64,000 bases of DNA from Arthrospira sp. PCC 9108 (GCA_016745315.1 CP066886.1:2976501-3040500), one strand, 5' to 3'; positions 55,104 through 64,000 are shown, numbered from the stretch's first letter. Translations and numbers: made by a program. Notes: generated by a model not told the origin, from the sequence alone.

Positions 55104-56096
55104 GGCGATCGCCTCGGTGGATTTAACTAGATTAATTCCGGCGGCGGAAAACCTTTTAAATGCGGCTTCTGCAGCTTCTGTGAAATCGACTACACCCGGA
55201 ACTATTACCGGAGAAGTACAATCTTCTAACACATAAATCCGTTGCGCTAAAGTGCGATCGCGCTGTTGAATTTCTGTCAGTAAATCTTCCACAGTCCAGG
55301 CGACACAGTGACTCTTAGCTTGACCCGCAATAAATAGCCGATCAAAGTTCAGTAGTTGCTCAATTAGCCCTTGATTTGTGTTACCAATACTCACGCCATT
55401 ACTAGCCATTAAAACCTCTGGCTTGAGGGCGGAATAATTTTCCGTGAGGGGATGTTGACCTTTTAATTCTAGGTGAGTTTGACTGTAACGGGCGATATTA
55501 TGAAAAAATAGCGCTTCTTCTACTCCTGAAACTAAAGCATGACTAATACCTCCCATAATGCCATGATAGGGCCAAATCGTCAGAGGATAGCGCCCCCCTT
55601 CCGTCAATTGATGGGTATAATAGCGGGCGTGTTGTGCTAAGGTTTGTTCATCCCAACCCCTAAAATTAGGGGCGATATTTGCATTAACCCGCCATCGACC
55701 TTTAGTGATATCCTCATCAGTAATAGTCGTTCCCGGTTCGGGATATTCGCCACTATCATTCACCCAAAAAATCGGATGGAAAATCTGCATAGCAGTGTGA
55801 GTATCTAGGGTGGCTATAATTTCAGTAATTACCCCCAAATGGCGATAAATAAACTCACATAATCGTTGATTATCTTGTACTGCACCCCTGACAAATAACT
55901 CAAATCCGGGAATACAAAATGTATTCTGAACATCAATGAGTAATAAACCGATCCGTGTAGTATCTTCGGCTGCGGGTTTAATTTGATGTTCCTGCGCCCA
56001 AAGCCGTGCATCTATCTGTCGCTGCTGATAGGGTACTTTCCACACTTCCTCAAGTTTATGGCTCTCAAAGAAAACCGGAATCGGCGATTTATTCAT
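55098..56096 (-). CDS. Isochorismatase-fold cysteine hydrolase
   Basis: ATG 56096 (MNKSPIPVFFESHKLEEVW) gives 332 residues, longer than the usual 200 of nicotinamidases. The catalytic Asp is in IGLLLIDVQNTFCIPGFELF, and the Cys is in LFIAGQAKSHCVAWTVEDLL. Between them lie zinc-region histidines in IATLDTHTAMQIFHPIFW and the segment YPLTIWPYHGIMGGISHALV. Members hydrolyse amides or vinyl ethers (nicotinamide, isochorismate, carbamates). The substrate here is unknown; nicotinamide is possible. Confidence 0.82.
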   Translation of the reverse strand: MNKSPIPVFFESHKLEEVWKVPYQQRQIDARLWAQEHQIKPAAEDTTRIGLLLIDVQNTFCIPGFELFVRGAVQDNQRLCEFIYRHLGVITEIIATLDTHTAMQIFHPIFWVNDSGEYPEPGTTITDEDITKGRWRVNANIAPNFRGWDEQTLAQHARYYTHQLTEGGRYPLTIWPYHGIMGGISHALVSGVEEALFFHNIARYSQTHLELKGQHPLTENYSALKPEVLMASNGVSIGNTNQGLIEQLLNFDRLFIAGQAKSHCVAWTVEDLLTEIQQRDRTLAQRIYVLEDCTSPVIVPGVVDFTEAAEAAFKRFSAAGINLVKSTEAIAL

Positions 56097-56155
56097 CAAA
56101 AACCCCCTAGGATTAGCACCCACTGCCAGTTTCAGCCATCCACAATTTAGCCTAA

Positions 56156-56581
56156 CTAAATTTGCAGATTGAGCCTATATCTAATAGTAGCATAAACCAC
56201 ATTATATGAGACTTGTAACCCATATTTGTCTTGGAGCCAGCTTTGGACTTCACAATAAGTTTTAAAGCCCGATTCTTTTAAGGTCAGCTTAGACTTTAAT
56301 TCCTGTAATGCTTCCGGGGGGATTTGCTGTCTACGTCCTTTTTTAGATTGATGATAAATTAAGCGATCGATTCCACCTTTTTGGTAGCGATTTAACCAGC
56401 GATGGATAGTAATGCGGCTCACCCCCAACACCAGCGCTAATTTGGTAATACTACTAACCTTATTAGATTTTAACAAATAAAGGGCTTTAACTTTCTTAAA
56501 GCTATCATGGGTGATAGTTTGAGACATTAAAAATTTCAGGTCTTCGATGGTTTCTTGGATTGCCAATTGATGGTATTTCAT
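56156..56581 (-). CDS. Orphan HTH part of an IS630-type transposase
   Basis: ATG 56581 gives 141 residues: a helix-turn-helix ALYLLKSNKVSSITKLALVL and GVSRITIHRWLNRYQKGG, a basic stretch SKKGRRQQIPPEALQELK, then a second winged region WLQDKYGLQVSYNVVYATIR ending RYRLNLQI. This is the DNA-binding half (orfA-like) of IS630/Tc1 transposases. The DDE half is absent: downstream is the start of the isochorismatase-like gene. It is either a truncated element or a domesticated DNA-binding protein. No terminal repeats are seen. Confidence 0.65.
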   Translation of the reverse strand: MKYHQLAIQETIEDLKFLMSQTITHDSFKKVKALYLLKSNKVSSITKLALVLGVSRITIHRWLNRYQKGGIDRLIYHQSKKGRRQQIPPEALQELKSKLTLKESGFKTYCEVQSWLQDKYGLQVSYNVVYATIRYRLNLQI

Positions 56582-56988
56582 CTCAATCACTCCAGGCCAT
56601 GCCGGCCAATAAAATTAATCTTGATGATGATTTGCTAAAAATAAATATTCGATCGCCTTAAAAATCACTTAGACCCAGCTATAAATAGTGATCAAATATA
56701 CAGGATATTCAATCCTCCCTCAATTTTCACTAAGGCTAATGATTAATAATTGCCCTACCATTTAAACCCAGCTTACCAAGATAATCAACTAATTAATAAA
56801 ATTACCCCCAAAACCCACTTTATAAATCTTTTGCCTCCCCCCAAAACCTCCAAAACCCACCTTTTTTTTAGGCTACTGCCACATCCCACAATATTTGGAC
56901 CATCCCCAGATACCCTTGACAAAAAGCTGGCTATGTGCATAAAATAAAAAGTTATCATATCTCTACAAAACTTAACAATCTTTAAATT
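56582..56988. other. AT-rich divergent region without recognised gene
   Basis: This 407-bp gap lies between the orphan HTH gene and the ABC transporter gene. A 65-codon frame at 56750-56947 is Pro/Thr/Asn-rich, lacks a ribosome binding site and has no domain; I do not accept it as a gene. The region must hold the ABC gene promoter, which I cannot pinpoint. Confidence 0.3.
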
Positions 56989-58779
56989 GTGACCAAAAAT
57001 CCTACTATTTCTAAGTCCCCTTTAAGGCGATTATTTGAATATGCCGATCGCTATCGTCTGCAAATTTGGCAGGCTAGTATTTGCTCAATTCTCAATAAAA
57101 TATTCGACCTAGCGCCTCCGGTTTTAATTGGTGCGGCGGTGGATGTGGTAGTTAATGAACAGGACTCATTTATAGCCCGATGGGGTATTGAGAATGTCCA
57201 AACTCAACTAATTGTTTTATCGATTATCAGTGGCATAATTTGGGGGTTAGAATCCCTATTTGAATATATTTATAAACTACTGTGGCGTAACCTCGCCCAA
57301 ACCATTCAACATGAACTGCGTTTAGATGCTTACCGACACCTGCAAAAACTGGAGTTATCCTATTTTGAAGAACGCAGCACTGGCAGTTTAATGGCTATCC
57401 TTAATGATGACATTAATCAACTGGAAAGATTTTTAGATGTTGGGGCTAATGAAATTCTGCAAGTAGTGACCACAATATTAATTGTGGGCGGTGGTTTTTT
57501 CATTATATCTCCCGAAGTGGCTTGGTTAGCTATGCTACCGATGCCGTTTATTGTTGGGGGTTCTATACTGTTTCAAAAAAGGTTAGCGCCCCGTTATGCA
57601 GAAGTCCGCGAAAAAGTTGGTTTTCTGAATGGTCAATTGTCTAATAATTTGACGGGTATTACTACCATTAAAAGTTTTACCGCCGAAGAATATGAAGCCG
57701 AAAGAATTGGCAAGCAAAGTCAAGGCTATAGACTAGCTAATCGACGAGCGATCGCTTTTTCGGCTGCCTTTATTCCCATGATTAGATTCTTGATTTTCTT
57801 TGGTTTTACTGCCACCTTAATTGTGGGCGGTTTACAAACAATAGAAGGACGGTTAGCAGTAGGCAGCTATAGTGTTTTGGTGTTTATTACTCAGCGTCTG
57901 CTGTGGCCTTTGACTCGCCTAGGAGAAACCTTTGACCAATATCAACGGGCGATGGCTTCTACTAATCGGGTGATGAATTTGCTAGATACCCCCATTGCTA
58001 CTCACCCCGGAAATATTACCTTAAAGAGTCAGGAAGTTAGGGGAGAAATTGACATTAAAAATATCACTTTTTCCTATAACCCTCAAATGCCAGTCATGAA
58101 AAACCTATCCCTATATATTCCGGCGGGAGATACCATTGCTATTGTCGGGGCTACTGGCTCTGGTAAAAGTACGTTGGTCAAACTGTTATTAAGGTTATAT
58201 GAAATCCAGTCGGGAACCATTTTGATAGATGGCATAGAATTACAACAAATTAAACTTGAGGACTTACGAAAAGCGATCGGTTTAGTCAGTCAGGATGTGT
58301 TTCTGTTTCATGGGACTGTAGCGGAAAATATCGCCTATGGCACTTTTGATGCCAGTTTTGAGGAGATAGTAAATGCCGCGAAAGTGGCTGAGGCTGATGG
58401 TTTTATTAATGGTTTTCCCCTAGGATATGATACGATTGTGGGAGAAAGAGGTCAGAAACTATCGGGAGGACAGCGCCAACGAATTGCGATCGCTCGTGCT
58501 GTGTTGAAAAATCCCCCCATTTTGATATTAGATGAAGCGACATCAGCGGTAGATAATGAAACGGAAGCGGCTATTCAGCGATCGCTGGAATACATCACCC
58601 AAAATCGTACTACTATTGCGATCGCTCATCGTCTTTCCACTATCCGCAATGCTGACTGTATTTATGTGATGGAAGATGGTCAATTAGTCGAGTGGGGAAG
58701 ACATGAGGAATTGCTGGAAAAACAGGGAGTTTATAACGGCTTATGGCGAGTTCAGTCGGGCTTGAGGTTGTCAAAGTAA
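56989..58779 (+). CDS. ABC exporter, fused membrane and ATPase domains
   Basis: This 596-residue half-size exporter has six membrane helices in residues 1-320 (type IV/ABCB fold; intracellular coupling region around YFEERSTGSLMAILNDDINQ) and a C-terminal ATPase with Walker A VGATGSGKSTLVKLL, signature KLSGGQRQRIAIARA, Walker B LILDEATSAVDNE and the H-loop IAHRLST. Such MsbA/HlyB-like proteins work as dimers and export lipids, peptides or drugs. The GTG 56989 start is the only reasonable one. No substrate clue is given by neighbours. Confidence 0.9.
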   Translation: MTKNPTISKSPLRRLFEYADRYRLQIWQASICSILNKIFDLAPPVLIGAAVDVVVNEQDSFIARWGIENVQTQLIVLSIISGIIWGLESLFEYIYKLLWRNLAQTIQHELRLDAYRHLQKLELSYFEERSTGSLMAILNDDINQLERFLDVGANEILQVVTTILIVGGGFFIISPEVAWLAMLPMPFIVGGSILFQKRLAPRYAEVREKVGFLNGQLSNNLTGITTIKSFTAEEYEAERIGKQSQGYRLANRRAIAFSAAFIPMIRFLIFFGFTATLIVGGLQTIEGRLAVGSYSVLVFITQRLLWPLTRLGETFDQYQRAMASTNRVMNLLDTPIATHPGNITLKSQEVRGEIDIKNITFSYNPQMPVMKNLSLYIPAGDTIAIVGATGSGKSTLVKLLLRLYEIQSGTILIDGIELQQIKLEDLRKAIGLVSQDVFLFHGTVAENIAYGTFDASFEEIVNAAKVAEADGFINGFPLGYDTIVGERGQKLSGGQRQRIAIARAVLKNPPILILDEATSAVDNETEAAIQRSLEYITQNRTTIAIAHRLSTIRNADCIYVMEDGQLVEWGRHEELLEKQGVYNGLWRVQSGLRLSK

Positions 58780-58898
58780 CCATGACTGCTAGAGAGCAAA
58801 ATTAAGTCTTGACAAAAATTGATTTTAGATTTAAAATTGGGATTATTGTCGGAAAATGTCTTAAACCATATACCGTTAATTTGGGGGAGGTGATGGTT

Positions 58899-59357
58899 GT
58901 GAAATTAGCAGAAGCCTTAATTTTACGCGCTGATCTGCAGAAGCGAATCGCTCAATTACAACAGCGGTTGTTGCGAACTCTGAAAGTTCAGGAAGGCGAA
59001 GAACCTCCCGAAGATCCCCAAGACTTAATGGGGGAGTTAGAAAATCTAAGCGCTGAACTGCTGCGTTTAATTCAGCAAATCAATCGGACTAACTCAGTCA
59101 CGCAATTAGAGGGAAAATCTCTATCAGATGCTTTAGCAGAAAGGGATACACTCAAACTCAAGCGCAGTGTTTACAAAGCGGCAGTTGAAGCAGCATCAGA
59201 ACGCTACGATCGCTATACCAGAGGAGAACTCAAAGTATTAACTACGATTAATGTGGCTGAGGTGCAAAAATTGACCGATAGTTTAGCCCAAAATCATCGA
59301 CAACTAGATACAAAAATTCAGGCTTTAAATTGGGCAACCGATCTAATTGAGACTTGA
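58899..59357 (+). CDS. DIP1984 family coiled-coil protein
   Basis: GTG 58899 with GGGGGAGG eight bases before gives MKLAEALILRADLQKRIAQL, the exact start of the DIP1984 (septicolysin-named) family; longer frames to 58809 add unsupported residues. The 152-residue protein is nearly all helical with coiled-coil repeats (ENLSAELLRLIQQINRTNSV, DALAERDTLKLKRSVYK). The function of the family is unknown; the toxin-like name has little support. It stands alone downstream of the ABC exporter. Confidence 0.85.
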   Translation: MKLAEALILRADLQKRIAQLQQRLLRTLKVQEGEEPPEDPQDLMGELENLSAELLRLIQQINRTNSVTQLEGKSLSDALAERDTLKLKRSVYKAAVEAASERYDRYTRGELKVLTTINVAEVQKLTDSLAQNHRQLDTKIQALNWATDLIET

Positions 59358-59651
59358 ATAAACCCGGATAATTGTTGGTAGCCAAACCTTCAGAAGCGAG
59401 TGTGAACCGCCAACTCGGTAAGTTGGGAACATAAAACAAAAAAACATGGTTGGATACTGGGCGTATTCTGGGTTCGACTCCCATTACAAATTTTGCCCAG
59501 CATTGTAACAAGGTTACAAGAGAAATGTCACATTTTACTACCGCATACTGGTCTGTATGGTTTGGTGAGGGTGGGTTAGGGGATAACAATTATCTGTAGG
59601 GGTTGATTGTCCTATAATATACTAGAGGCAATATTATTGATATAGTATCCA

Positions 59652-61244
59652 ATGACGATCGCGATCGATTTGGGAACCAGTAACACAGTAATTTCCCGTT
59701 GGAACCCAGTTACTGAACAACCGGAAACCCTAAAATTACCTGGTTTATCGCAAATTTCAGCCCAAAATCCCCCGTTAATTCCCAGTCTGCTTTATGTAGA
59801 AAATGCCAAGGAAAAACAAGTTTTATTAGGTCAACAAGTGCGCGATCGCGGTTATGATTTAGCCAACGATCCGCGTTTTTTCCGTAACTTTAAACGGGGA
59901 ATTGGTAGTAATATTCAGGGATTTTTACCAGAAATTGACGGTGAGATAATCACCTTTGAAACCGCCGGAGAATGGTTTTTAAAAAATGCGATCGCCGCTA
60001 TCAGCAACATTCCCCTAACGGTAGATTCCCTAATTTTTACAGTACCCGTAGATAGTTTTGAAACCTATCGCAATTGGTTAGGTCGTATCTGCGAGTCCTT
60101 AGAAGTCCCACAAGTGAGGATGATAGATGAACCCACAGCGGCGGCGTTGGGTTATGGATTAGGCGATCGGCAATTATTGCTAGTCATAGATTTTGGTGGT
60201 GGAACCCTGGATTTATCCCTAGTCCGTTTAGATGCTACGACCGCCAAAAATCCCCTAGGTTTTATTCTGAAATGGGGTCAAAAATCCTTAGCGGAATCTT
60301 CTGGACAAAAAGCCAAAACCGCCAGAGTTATCGCCAAATCCGGTCAGAATTTAGGGGGTTCAGATATTGACTATTGGCTAGTAGATGATTTCGTCCAAAC
60401 CCAGGGATTAGTCAAAAATGCTTTAACCACCCGTTTAGCCGAAAAGCTGAAAATTCAGTTATCCCTAAAAACCTCAGCCAGTGAAGTTTATTTTAATGAG
60501 GAAACCTTCGAGAGTTACGAGTTAGAAATGACTCGCGATCGCTTCAATGAAATATTGGCACAAAACCAATTTTTTGATAACCTAGATAAAGCCATGGCTC
60601 AGGTTTTACAGCAGGCGCGTCGCCAAGGGATAGAAGCGGGGGATATTGACGCGGTTTTATTAGTCGGGGGAACCGTACAAATTCCCGCCGTTCAAGACTG
60701 GGTAAAGCAATATTTTAACCCTAGTCAAATTCGCAGCGAAAAACCCTTTGAGGCTATTTCTCATGGTGCATTACAACTCAGTTTAGGCACTAAAATTGAG
60801 GACTTTCTTTATCATAGCTATGGTGTTCGCTATTGGAATCGTCGAGATAATTGTCATGATTGGCACCCGATTATTAAATCTGGTCAACCCTACCCCATGA
60901 CAGAACCCGTAGAATTATTGTTAGGCGCTTCCTTAGAAAACCAACCCAGTATTGAATTAGTTATTGGTGAATTAGGGGACGAAACTGGGGGAACAGAAGT
61001 ATTTTTTGATGGCGATCGCCTAGTTACTCGCAGCCTCAACACCGGAAAAGCTACTGTCCAACCTTTAAATGATAGTGACACCGGACGCAGTATTGCTAAA
61101 TTAACCCCTCCGGGAAATCCTGGTAGCGATCGTATTCGGGTACAATTCCAGATTGATGAACAGCGTTTTTTACGAATTACAGTCGAGGATCTGTTAACCA
61201 GTCAAACCCTCTTAAATAATCAAACAGTCGTCAAATTAAGCTGA
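59652..61244 (+). CDS. Hsp70/DnaK-like protein with shortened substrate domain
   Basis: This 530-residue protein has a complete actin-fold ATPase: AIDLGTSNTVISRW (phosphate 1), MIDEPTAAALGYGLG (connect 1), LLLVIDFGGGTLDLSLV (phosphate 2) and VLLVGGTVQIPAVQDWV (adenosine). An insertion after phosphate 2 (AESSGQKAKTARVIAK) is unusual. The substrate-binding beta domain (about 410-530) is short and there is no helical lid, so total length is 100 residues under DnaK. It probably works as a specialised chaperone rather than housekeeping DnaK. Not linked to grpE or dnaJ here. Confidence 0.85.
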   Translation: MTIAIDLGTSNTVISRWNPVTEQPETLKLPGLSQISAQNPPLIPSLLYVENAKEKQVLLGQQVRDRGYDLANDPRFFRNFKRGIGSNIQGFLPEIDGEIITFETAGEWFLKNAIAAISNIPLTVDSLIFTVPVDSFETYRNWLGRICESLEVPQVRMIDEPTAAALGYGLGDRQLLLVIDFGGGTLDLSLVRLDATTAKNPLGFILKWGQKSLAESSGQKAKTARVIAKSGQNLGGSDIDYWLVDDFVQTQGLVKNALTTRLAEKLKIQLSLKTSASEVYFNEETFESYELEMTRDRFNEILAQNQFFDNLDKAMAQVLQQARRQGIEAGDIDAVLLVGGTVQIPAVQDWVKQYFNPSQIRSEKPFEAISHGALQLSLGTKIEDFLYHSYGVRYWNRRDNCHDWHPIIKSGQPYPMTEPVELLLGASLENQPSIELVIGELGDETGGTEVFFDGDRLVTRSLNTGKATVQPLNDSDTGRSIAKLTPPGNPGSDRIRVQFQIDEQRFLRITVEDLLTSQTLLNNQTVVKLS

Positions 61245-61274
61245 AACCAGGGAGGTTAGGCTAGTAATTATCTG

Positions 61275-61991
61275 TTACTGTGTATAGTTAAAATGGCGGG
61301 GGCTAGATACAAATTCATCAATCCAGCTTTCCCGTTGTTTTCCCTGTTGATTAGCTTGCCAAATTTTACCTGTCTTGATATCTAAACAGGTTAGCCAACC
61401 TTTAGAGCTATATACCCGTGTATCAAGACAAATTGCATAGCCAAAATTCACAGGTTTTCCGCTTTTCTGGCTAGTATGACCACATACCATAATTTTACCA
61501 GAATAGTGAGGTTTAGCACTATAAAACTTTTCCCAAAATAAATGGTGATTGGATTGTTGAGATAGGGGGATATTGGGCGCAACATTAGCATGAACAAAAA
61601 AATGAGTTTCTTCTTCCCAATAGTCTAAACAGGCTTGTTCGACAAACTGCCAATGTTCAGGTAAAATATAGTCAATTCTCGCTTTTTTTCGGGATGACTT
61701 TTGATAAGATAATATAGTTTGTTTACCGCCACAAATTTTCCAGGTATCTAAACTATTAGGATGCGATCGCGCTGCTAACATCATAATTTCATGATTCCCC
61801 CGTAGAGGGATTAACTGACCCTGATTATAAAGATAAATTAACCTATCAATTACCCCCTTAGAATCAGGACCGCGATCGACATAATCCCCCAGAGTAATCA
61901 CCCGATCATCTGCTTGAAGACTCACCATATCTATGAGAGTATCAAAGGCTTGGGAACAGCCATGAATATCACCAATCGCCAAAATCCGCAT
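61275..61991 (-). CDS. PPP-family metallophosphoesterase, copy 1
   Basis: This 238-residue cytosolic phosphatase has the metal-binding motifs ILAIGDIHGCSQAF, LGDYVDRGPDSKG and PLRGNHEIMML, then HANVAPNIPL and VCGHTSQ, matching serine/threonine (PPP) phosphatases of the bacterial PrpA/ApaH-like type. It may act on phosphoproteins or dinucleoside polyphosphates. It lies 30 bp after a paralogue on the same strand. Some differences in the region between motifs 3 and 4 suggest divergent substrates. Confidence 0.9.
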   Translation of the reverse strand: MRILAIGDIHGCSQAFDTLIDMVSLQADDRVITLGDYVDRGPDSKGVIDRLIYLYNQGQLIPLRGNHEIMMLAARSHPNSLDTWKICGGKQTILSYQKSSRKKARIDYILPEHWQFVEQACLDYWEEETHFFVHANVAPNIPLSQQSNHHLFWEKFYSAKPHYSGKIMVCGHTSQKSGKPVNFGYAICLDTRVYSSKGWLTCLDIKTGKIWQANQQGKQRESWIDEFVSSPRHFNYTQ

Positions 61992-62021
61992 AAATATTAA
62001 TTGAGATATTTTGCTACTATT

Positions 62022-62774
62022 TTAACGCCGATTTAGGCGCATCCTCAATCGAATCGGCACATAGGGAATCTCAAAATCATCAATCCAGCCAGTTTGTTTT
62101 TCCCCCTTTTGATTAGCTTGCCAAATTCTGCCACTATTGACATCTAAACAAGTTAACCAACCCTGACCACAAACCCAAGTATCAATACAAATAGCATGAC
62201 CAATACTAAGGGGTTGACCAGTTTTTTGAGTAGTATGACCACAAACCATAGTTTTGCCTGAATAGTGAGGGGAAGGATGATCAAATGATTGCCAAAATAG
62301 CATCCTTTCCGGTTGTTTATTTAAAGGTAAATTGGGATACACATTAGCATGAACGAAAAAATGCGATCGGTTTTCCCACCAATTTCGACACACCTTTTCG
62401 AGAAAATACCAATGTTTGTCAGGTATAGAATTAATCCACTTATACCCGCCATGATGACCATAAGAAGCCATGGTTTCTTCACCCCCAGAAGCCTGCCAAT
62501 GATACCAGGCATTCCACCCCAAAGAACGCGATCGCAACATCAAAATTTCATGATTTCCCCGCAAAGCAATCAATTGCCCTCGGTCGTGTAAATCGATGAG
62601 GCGATCGAGAATTCCCTTCGAGTCTGGGCCGCGATCCACATAGTCACCCAAGGTGACAATCTGGTCATTCGGTTGCAGTTGAATCGCCCGAATTAGGGCA
62701 TCAAAAGCCACCGAACAACCGTGAATATCACCAATTGCCAAAGTGCGTTTAGGCTTGTGAATCCTACTACTCAT
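62022..62774 (-). CDS. PPP-family metallophosphoesterase, copy 2
   Basis: This tandem paralogue of the downstream gene has 250 residues: LAIGDIHGCSVAFDALIRAI, LGDYVDRGPDSKGILDRLID, ALRGNHEILML and VCGHTTQKTGQ. The basic N-terminus (SSRIHKPKRT) and C-terminus (RLRMRLNRR) are not present in copy 1. Its start overlaps the L,D-transpeptidase stop by eight bases, so the three genes form one transcript. It is probably a protein or nucleotide phosphatase. Confidence 0.9.
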   Translation of the reverse strand: MSSRIHKPKRTLAIGDIHGCSVAFDALIRAIQLQPNDQIVTLGDYVDRGPDSKGILDRLIDLHDRGQLIALRGNHEILMLRSRSLGWNAWYHWQASGGEETMASYGHHGGYKWINSIPDKHWYFLEKVCRNWWENRSHFFVHANVYPNLPLNKQPERMLFWQSFDHPSPHYSGKTMVCGHTTQKTGQPLSIGHAICIDTWVCGQGWLTCLDVNSGRIWQANQKGEKQTGWIDDFEIPYVPIRLRMRLNRR

Positions 62775-63270
62775 GTACTACAACAGGTGTGCCAACTGAT
62801 GCCCACTCAAACAGCCATCTAGCATGGTCTACAGCAACATTTGTGCAACCGTGACTAACTGGAGTTCCAAACATATTATGCCAGTAAGCGCCATGAATTG
62901 CCATGCCCCCATCGTAGTACATTGTATAAGGAACATCCGGCACATCATAACCAGGGCCAGTCATACGGGTACTACGATACTTAGTTTGAACCCTAAAATT
63001 ACCAACACGGGTAGGAGTTGAGGGTTTTCCAGTAGAAACAATCACCGCATAAACTGCTTTATTTCCCTCCCAAGCGATCAACCGTTGGCTAGTTAGATCA
63101 ATTTGAATCCAACGCTCCGAAGATTGTTGTAAATCCAAAATCCGCCGCGCTATCATATTATGAAATTCTTGGGCTTGTACCGGAGTTGAATCGCTGTAAA
63201 GCACTGTTACCCCCAGACTCAGCCCCGCCACCAATAGTCCCAGCTTACGCCATGGAATTAAACTTTTCAT
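62767..63270 (-). CDS. L,D-transpeptidase (YkuD)
   Basis: This 167-residue exported enzyme has a signal peptide at residues 9-33 (LGLLVAGLSLGVTVLYS, cleavage near VQAQ). The YkuD domain shows WIQIDLTSQRLIAWEGNKAV, STGKPSTPTRVGNFRV, MAIHGAYWHN and the catalytic SHGCTNVAVDHARW (His and Cys). It would make 3-3 cross-links in peptidoglycan or attach proteins to it in the periplasm. It overlaps the phosphatase gene by eight bases. Confidence 0.92.
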   Translation of the reverse strand: MKSLIPWRKLGLLVAGLSLGVTVLYSDSTPVQAQEFHNMIARRILDLQQSSERWIQIDLTSQRLIAWEGNKAVYAVIVSTGKPSTPTRVGNFRVQTKYRSTRMTGPGYDVPDVPYTMYYDGGMAIHGAYWHNMFGTPVSHGCTNVAVDHARWLFEWASVGTPVVVHE

Positions 63271-63322
63271 AATTTCACCTTCCTACTCCTTCTCGTCGGG
63301 TCTGTGCATAACTACATCCATT

Positions 63323-64000
63323 TTAGAATAATTTTACTCTTTCTGAATCATCGGATGTGTCCCCATTTTCGGACTTATCCCCAGAGGTCAGGATATCGAT
63401 TAAATGTTGCGATCGCCCAGTAATTTCCTGCCAGTTACCCTGGGATATCGCCTGTTTAGGGAATAAATCTCCTGATAATCCCACCGCTATAGCCCCCCCT
63501 TCAATAAACTTAATAGCATTGTTTAAAGTCACTCCCCCAGTAGGAATCAAGGGTATTTGACCCAGGGGACCCTGTAAACTTTTAATATAATCAACACCTC
63601 CCACCGCTGAAATCGGAAAAACCTTAACACAACTCGCCCCATTTTGCCACGCGGTCACAATTTCCGTCGGCGATAAAGCCCCCGGAATTATCGGTATTTG
63701 CCTTTCTTGTGCTAATTCAATTAACGATAAATTAATGTGGGGAGAAAATATAAATTGTGCGCCACAATTGACAGCATCCCGTAAATTTTGACCCGTTAAA
63801 ATTGTGCCAGTCCCAATTAAACAATCCGGCAACTCTGACCTAAGTTTACTAATGATTTCCGGCACCATTTCGCCATTCCAGGTAATTTCAATTAAGCGAA
63901 TACCGCCCCGGCTGACAGCCCCAGCCATTTGTAAACCTAGCTCCCAACTGGGGGGGCGAATTACAGCGATCGCTTTATGGGTTTTCAGTTGTTTTAACCA
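63323..64000 (-). CDS. eda: 2-keto-3-deoxy-6-phosphogluconate aldolase, N-terminus outside window
   Basis: The frame is open to the window edge (WLKQLKTHKAIAVIRPPSWE before MAGAVSRGGIRLIEITWNGE), so the first codons are missing. The remaining 225 residues are a class I KDPG aldolase: IEITWNGE (catalytic Glu), IGTGTILTG, FIFSPHIN, IPIIPGALSPTEI, and CVKVFPISAVGG with the Schiff-base Lys. Cleaves KDPG to pyruvate and glyceraldehyde-3-phosphate in the Entner-Doudoroff route. A charged tail of 25 residues (SGDKSENGDTSDDSERV) is extra. Confidence 0.9.
   Translation of the reverse strand, partial: WLKQLKTHKAIAVIRPPSWELGLQMAGAVSRGGIRLIEITWNGEMVPEIISKLRSELPDCLIGTGTILTGQNLRDAVNCGAQFIFSPHINLSLIELAQERQIPIIPGALSPTEIVTAWQNGASCVKVFPISAVGGVDYIKSLQGPLGQIPLIPTGGVTLNNAIKFIEGGAIAVGLSGDLFPKQAISQGNWQEITGRSQHLIDILTSGDKSENGDTSDDSERVKLF

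Noticed and set aside
56750..56947. 65-residue plus-strand frame before the ABC exporter
   Set aside because: Pro/Thr/Asn-rich, without start signals or recognisable domain.
59440..59510. tRNA-like T-arm (GGGTTCGACTCCC) downstream of the DIP1984 gene
   Set aside because: The following bases have no complementary acceptor strand at the right distance, and no anticodon arm could be built.
59248..59589. 113-residue minus-strand frame overlapping the end of the DIP1984 gene
   Set aside because: It overlaps a well-supported gene, has no ribosome binding site and no domain.

Overview
The window comes from a filamentous cyanobacterium, most likely an Arthrospira/Limnospira-type member of the Oscillatoriales. 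The order and genus are inference. The cyanobacterial assignment rests on very frequent HIP1 octamers (GCGATCGC), a Yfr1 RNA gene between guaB3 and trxA, a DUF3110 protein and hemL. Coding is dense on both strands, with no rRNA, no convincing tRNA and no CRISPR array.

Layout. 1-5.1 kb: end of a YdcF-like protein, a frameshifted secreted protein, an RTX protein with a decayed paralogue and a dead IS1-type transposase beside it, a methyltransferase, a DUF3110 protein and murQ. 5.2-8.5 kb: urease genes ureD-A-B-C. 8.6-11.1 kb: a broken multi-PAS/GAF diguanylate cyclase. 11.5-12.7 kb: a GH10-like hydrolase. 13.1-16.5 kb: a substrate-binding protein, an unusual DAACS/SDF-type carrier and an Asp/Glu racemase. 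16.5-28.8 kb: a minus-strand operon with the baseplate part of a contractile injection system (gp25, baseplate-J-like, tail-I-like, and a DUF4159-like protein), followed by three membrane proteins (a dCache-HAMP receptor, an Ig/WD40 protein and a giant Ig-repeat protein). No sheath, tube, spike or ATPase gene is present. 29-35.5 kb: chaN-like gene, guaB3, yfr1, trxA, a LOG protein, an OmpR-type regulator and hisG. 35.9-39.5 kb: a DUF5648 protein, a cell-wall amidase and a nine-unit hairpin repeat array. 39.5-47.4 kb: corrin genes cbiG-cobJ, cobI, cobH and cobG behind a cobalamin riboswitch, cobL, cobK and then hemL. 47.5-56.6 kb: hisIE, a CheY-like regulator, the transglutaminase/alpha-E/ATP-grasp triad, a GerMN lipoprotein, pyrB, a possible papain-like protein, an isochorismatase-fold hydrolase and an orphan transposase HTH. 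57-64 kb: an ABC exporter, a DIP1984 protein, an Hsp70-like protein, two tandem metallophosphatases, an L,D-transpeptidase and a partial KDPG aldolase.

Functional themes are tetrapyrrole/corrin synthesis (hemL, cob genes), nitrogen and amino-acid handling (urease, carrier with binding protein, racemase, hisG, hisIE), envelope remodelling (amidase, murQ, L,D-transpeptidase) and the injection-system module. Several otherwise conserved genes (murQ, ureC, the amidase, the giant Ig protein, the secreted protein near 0.3 kb) are interrupted by exactly one missing base in a G or C run. This looks like sequencing or assembly error rather than gene death. By contrast, the PAS/GGDEF gene near 9-11 kb carries many different lesions and looks like a genuine pseudogene.
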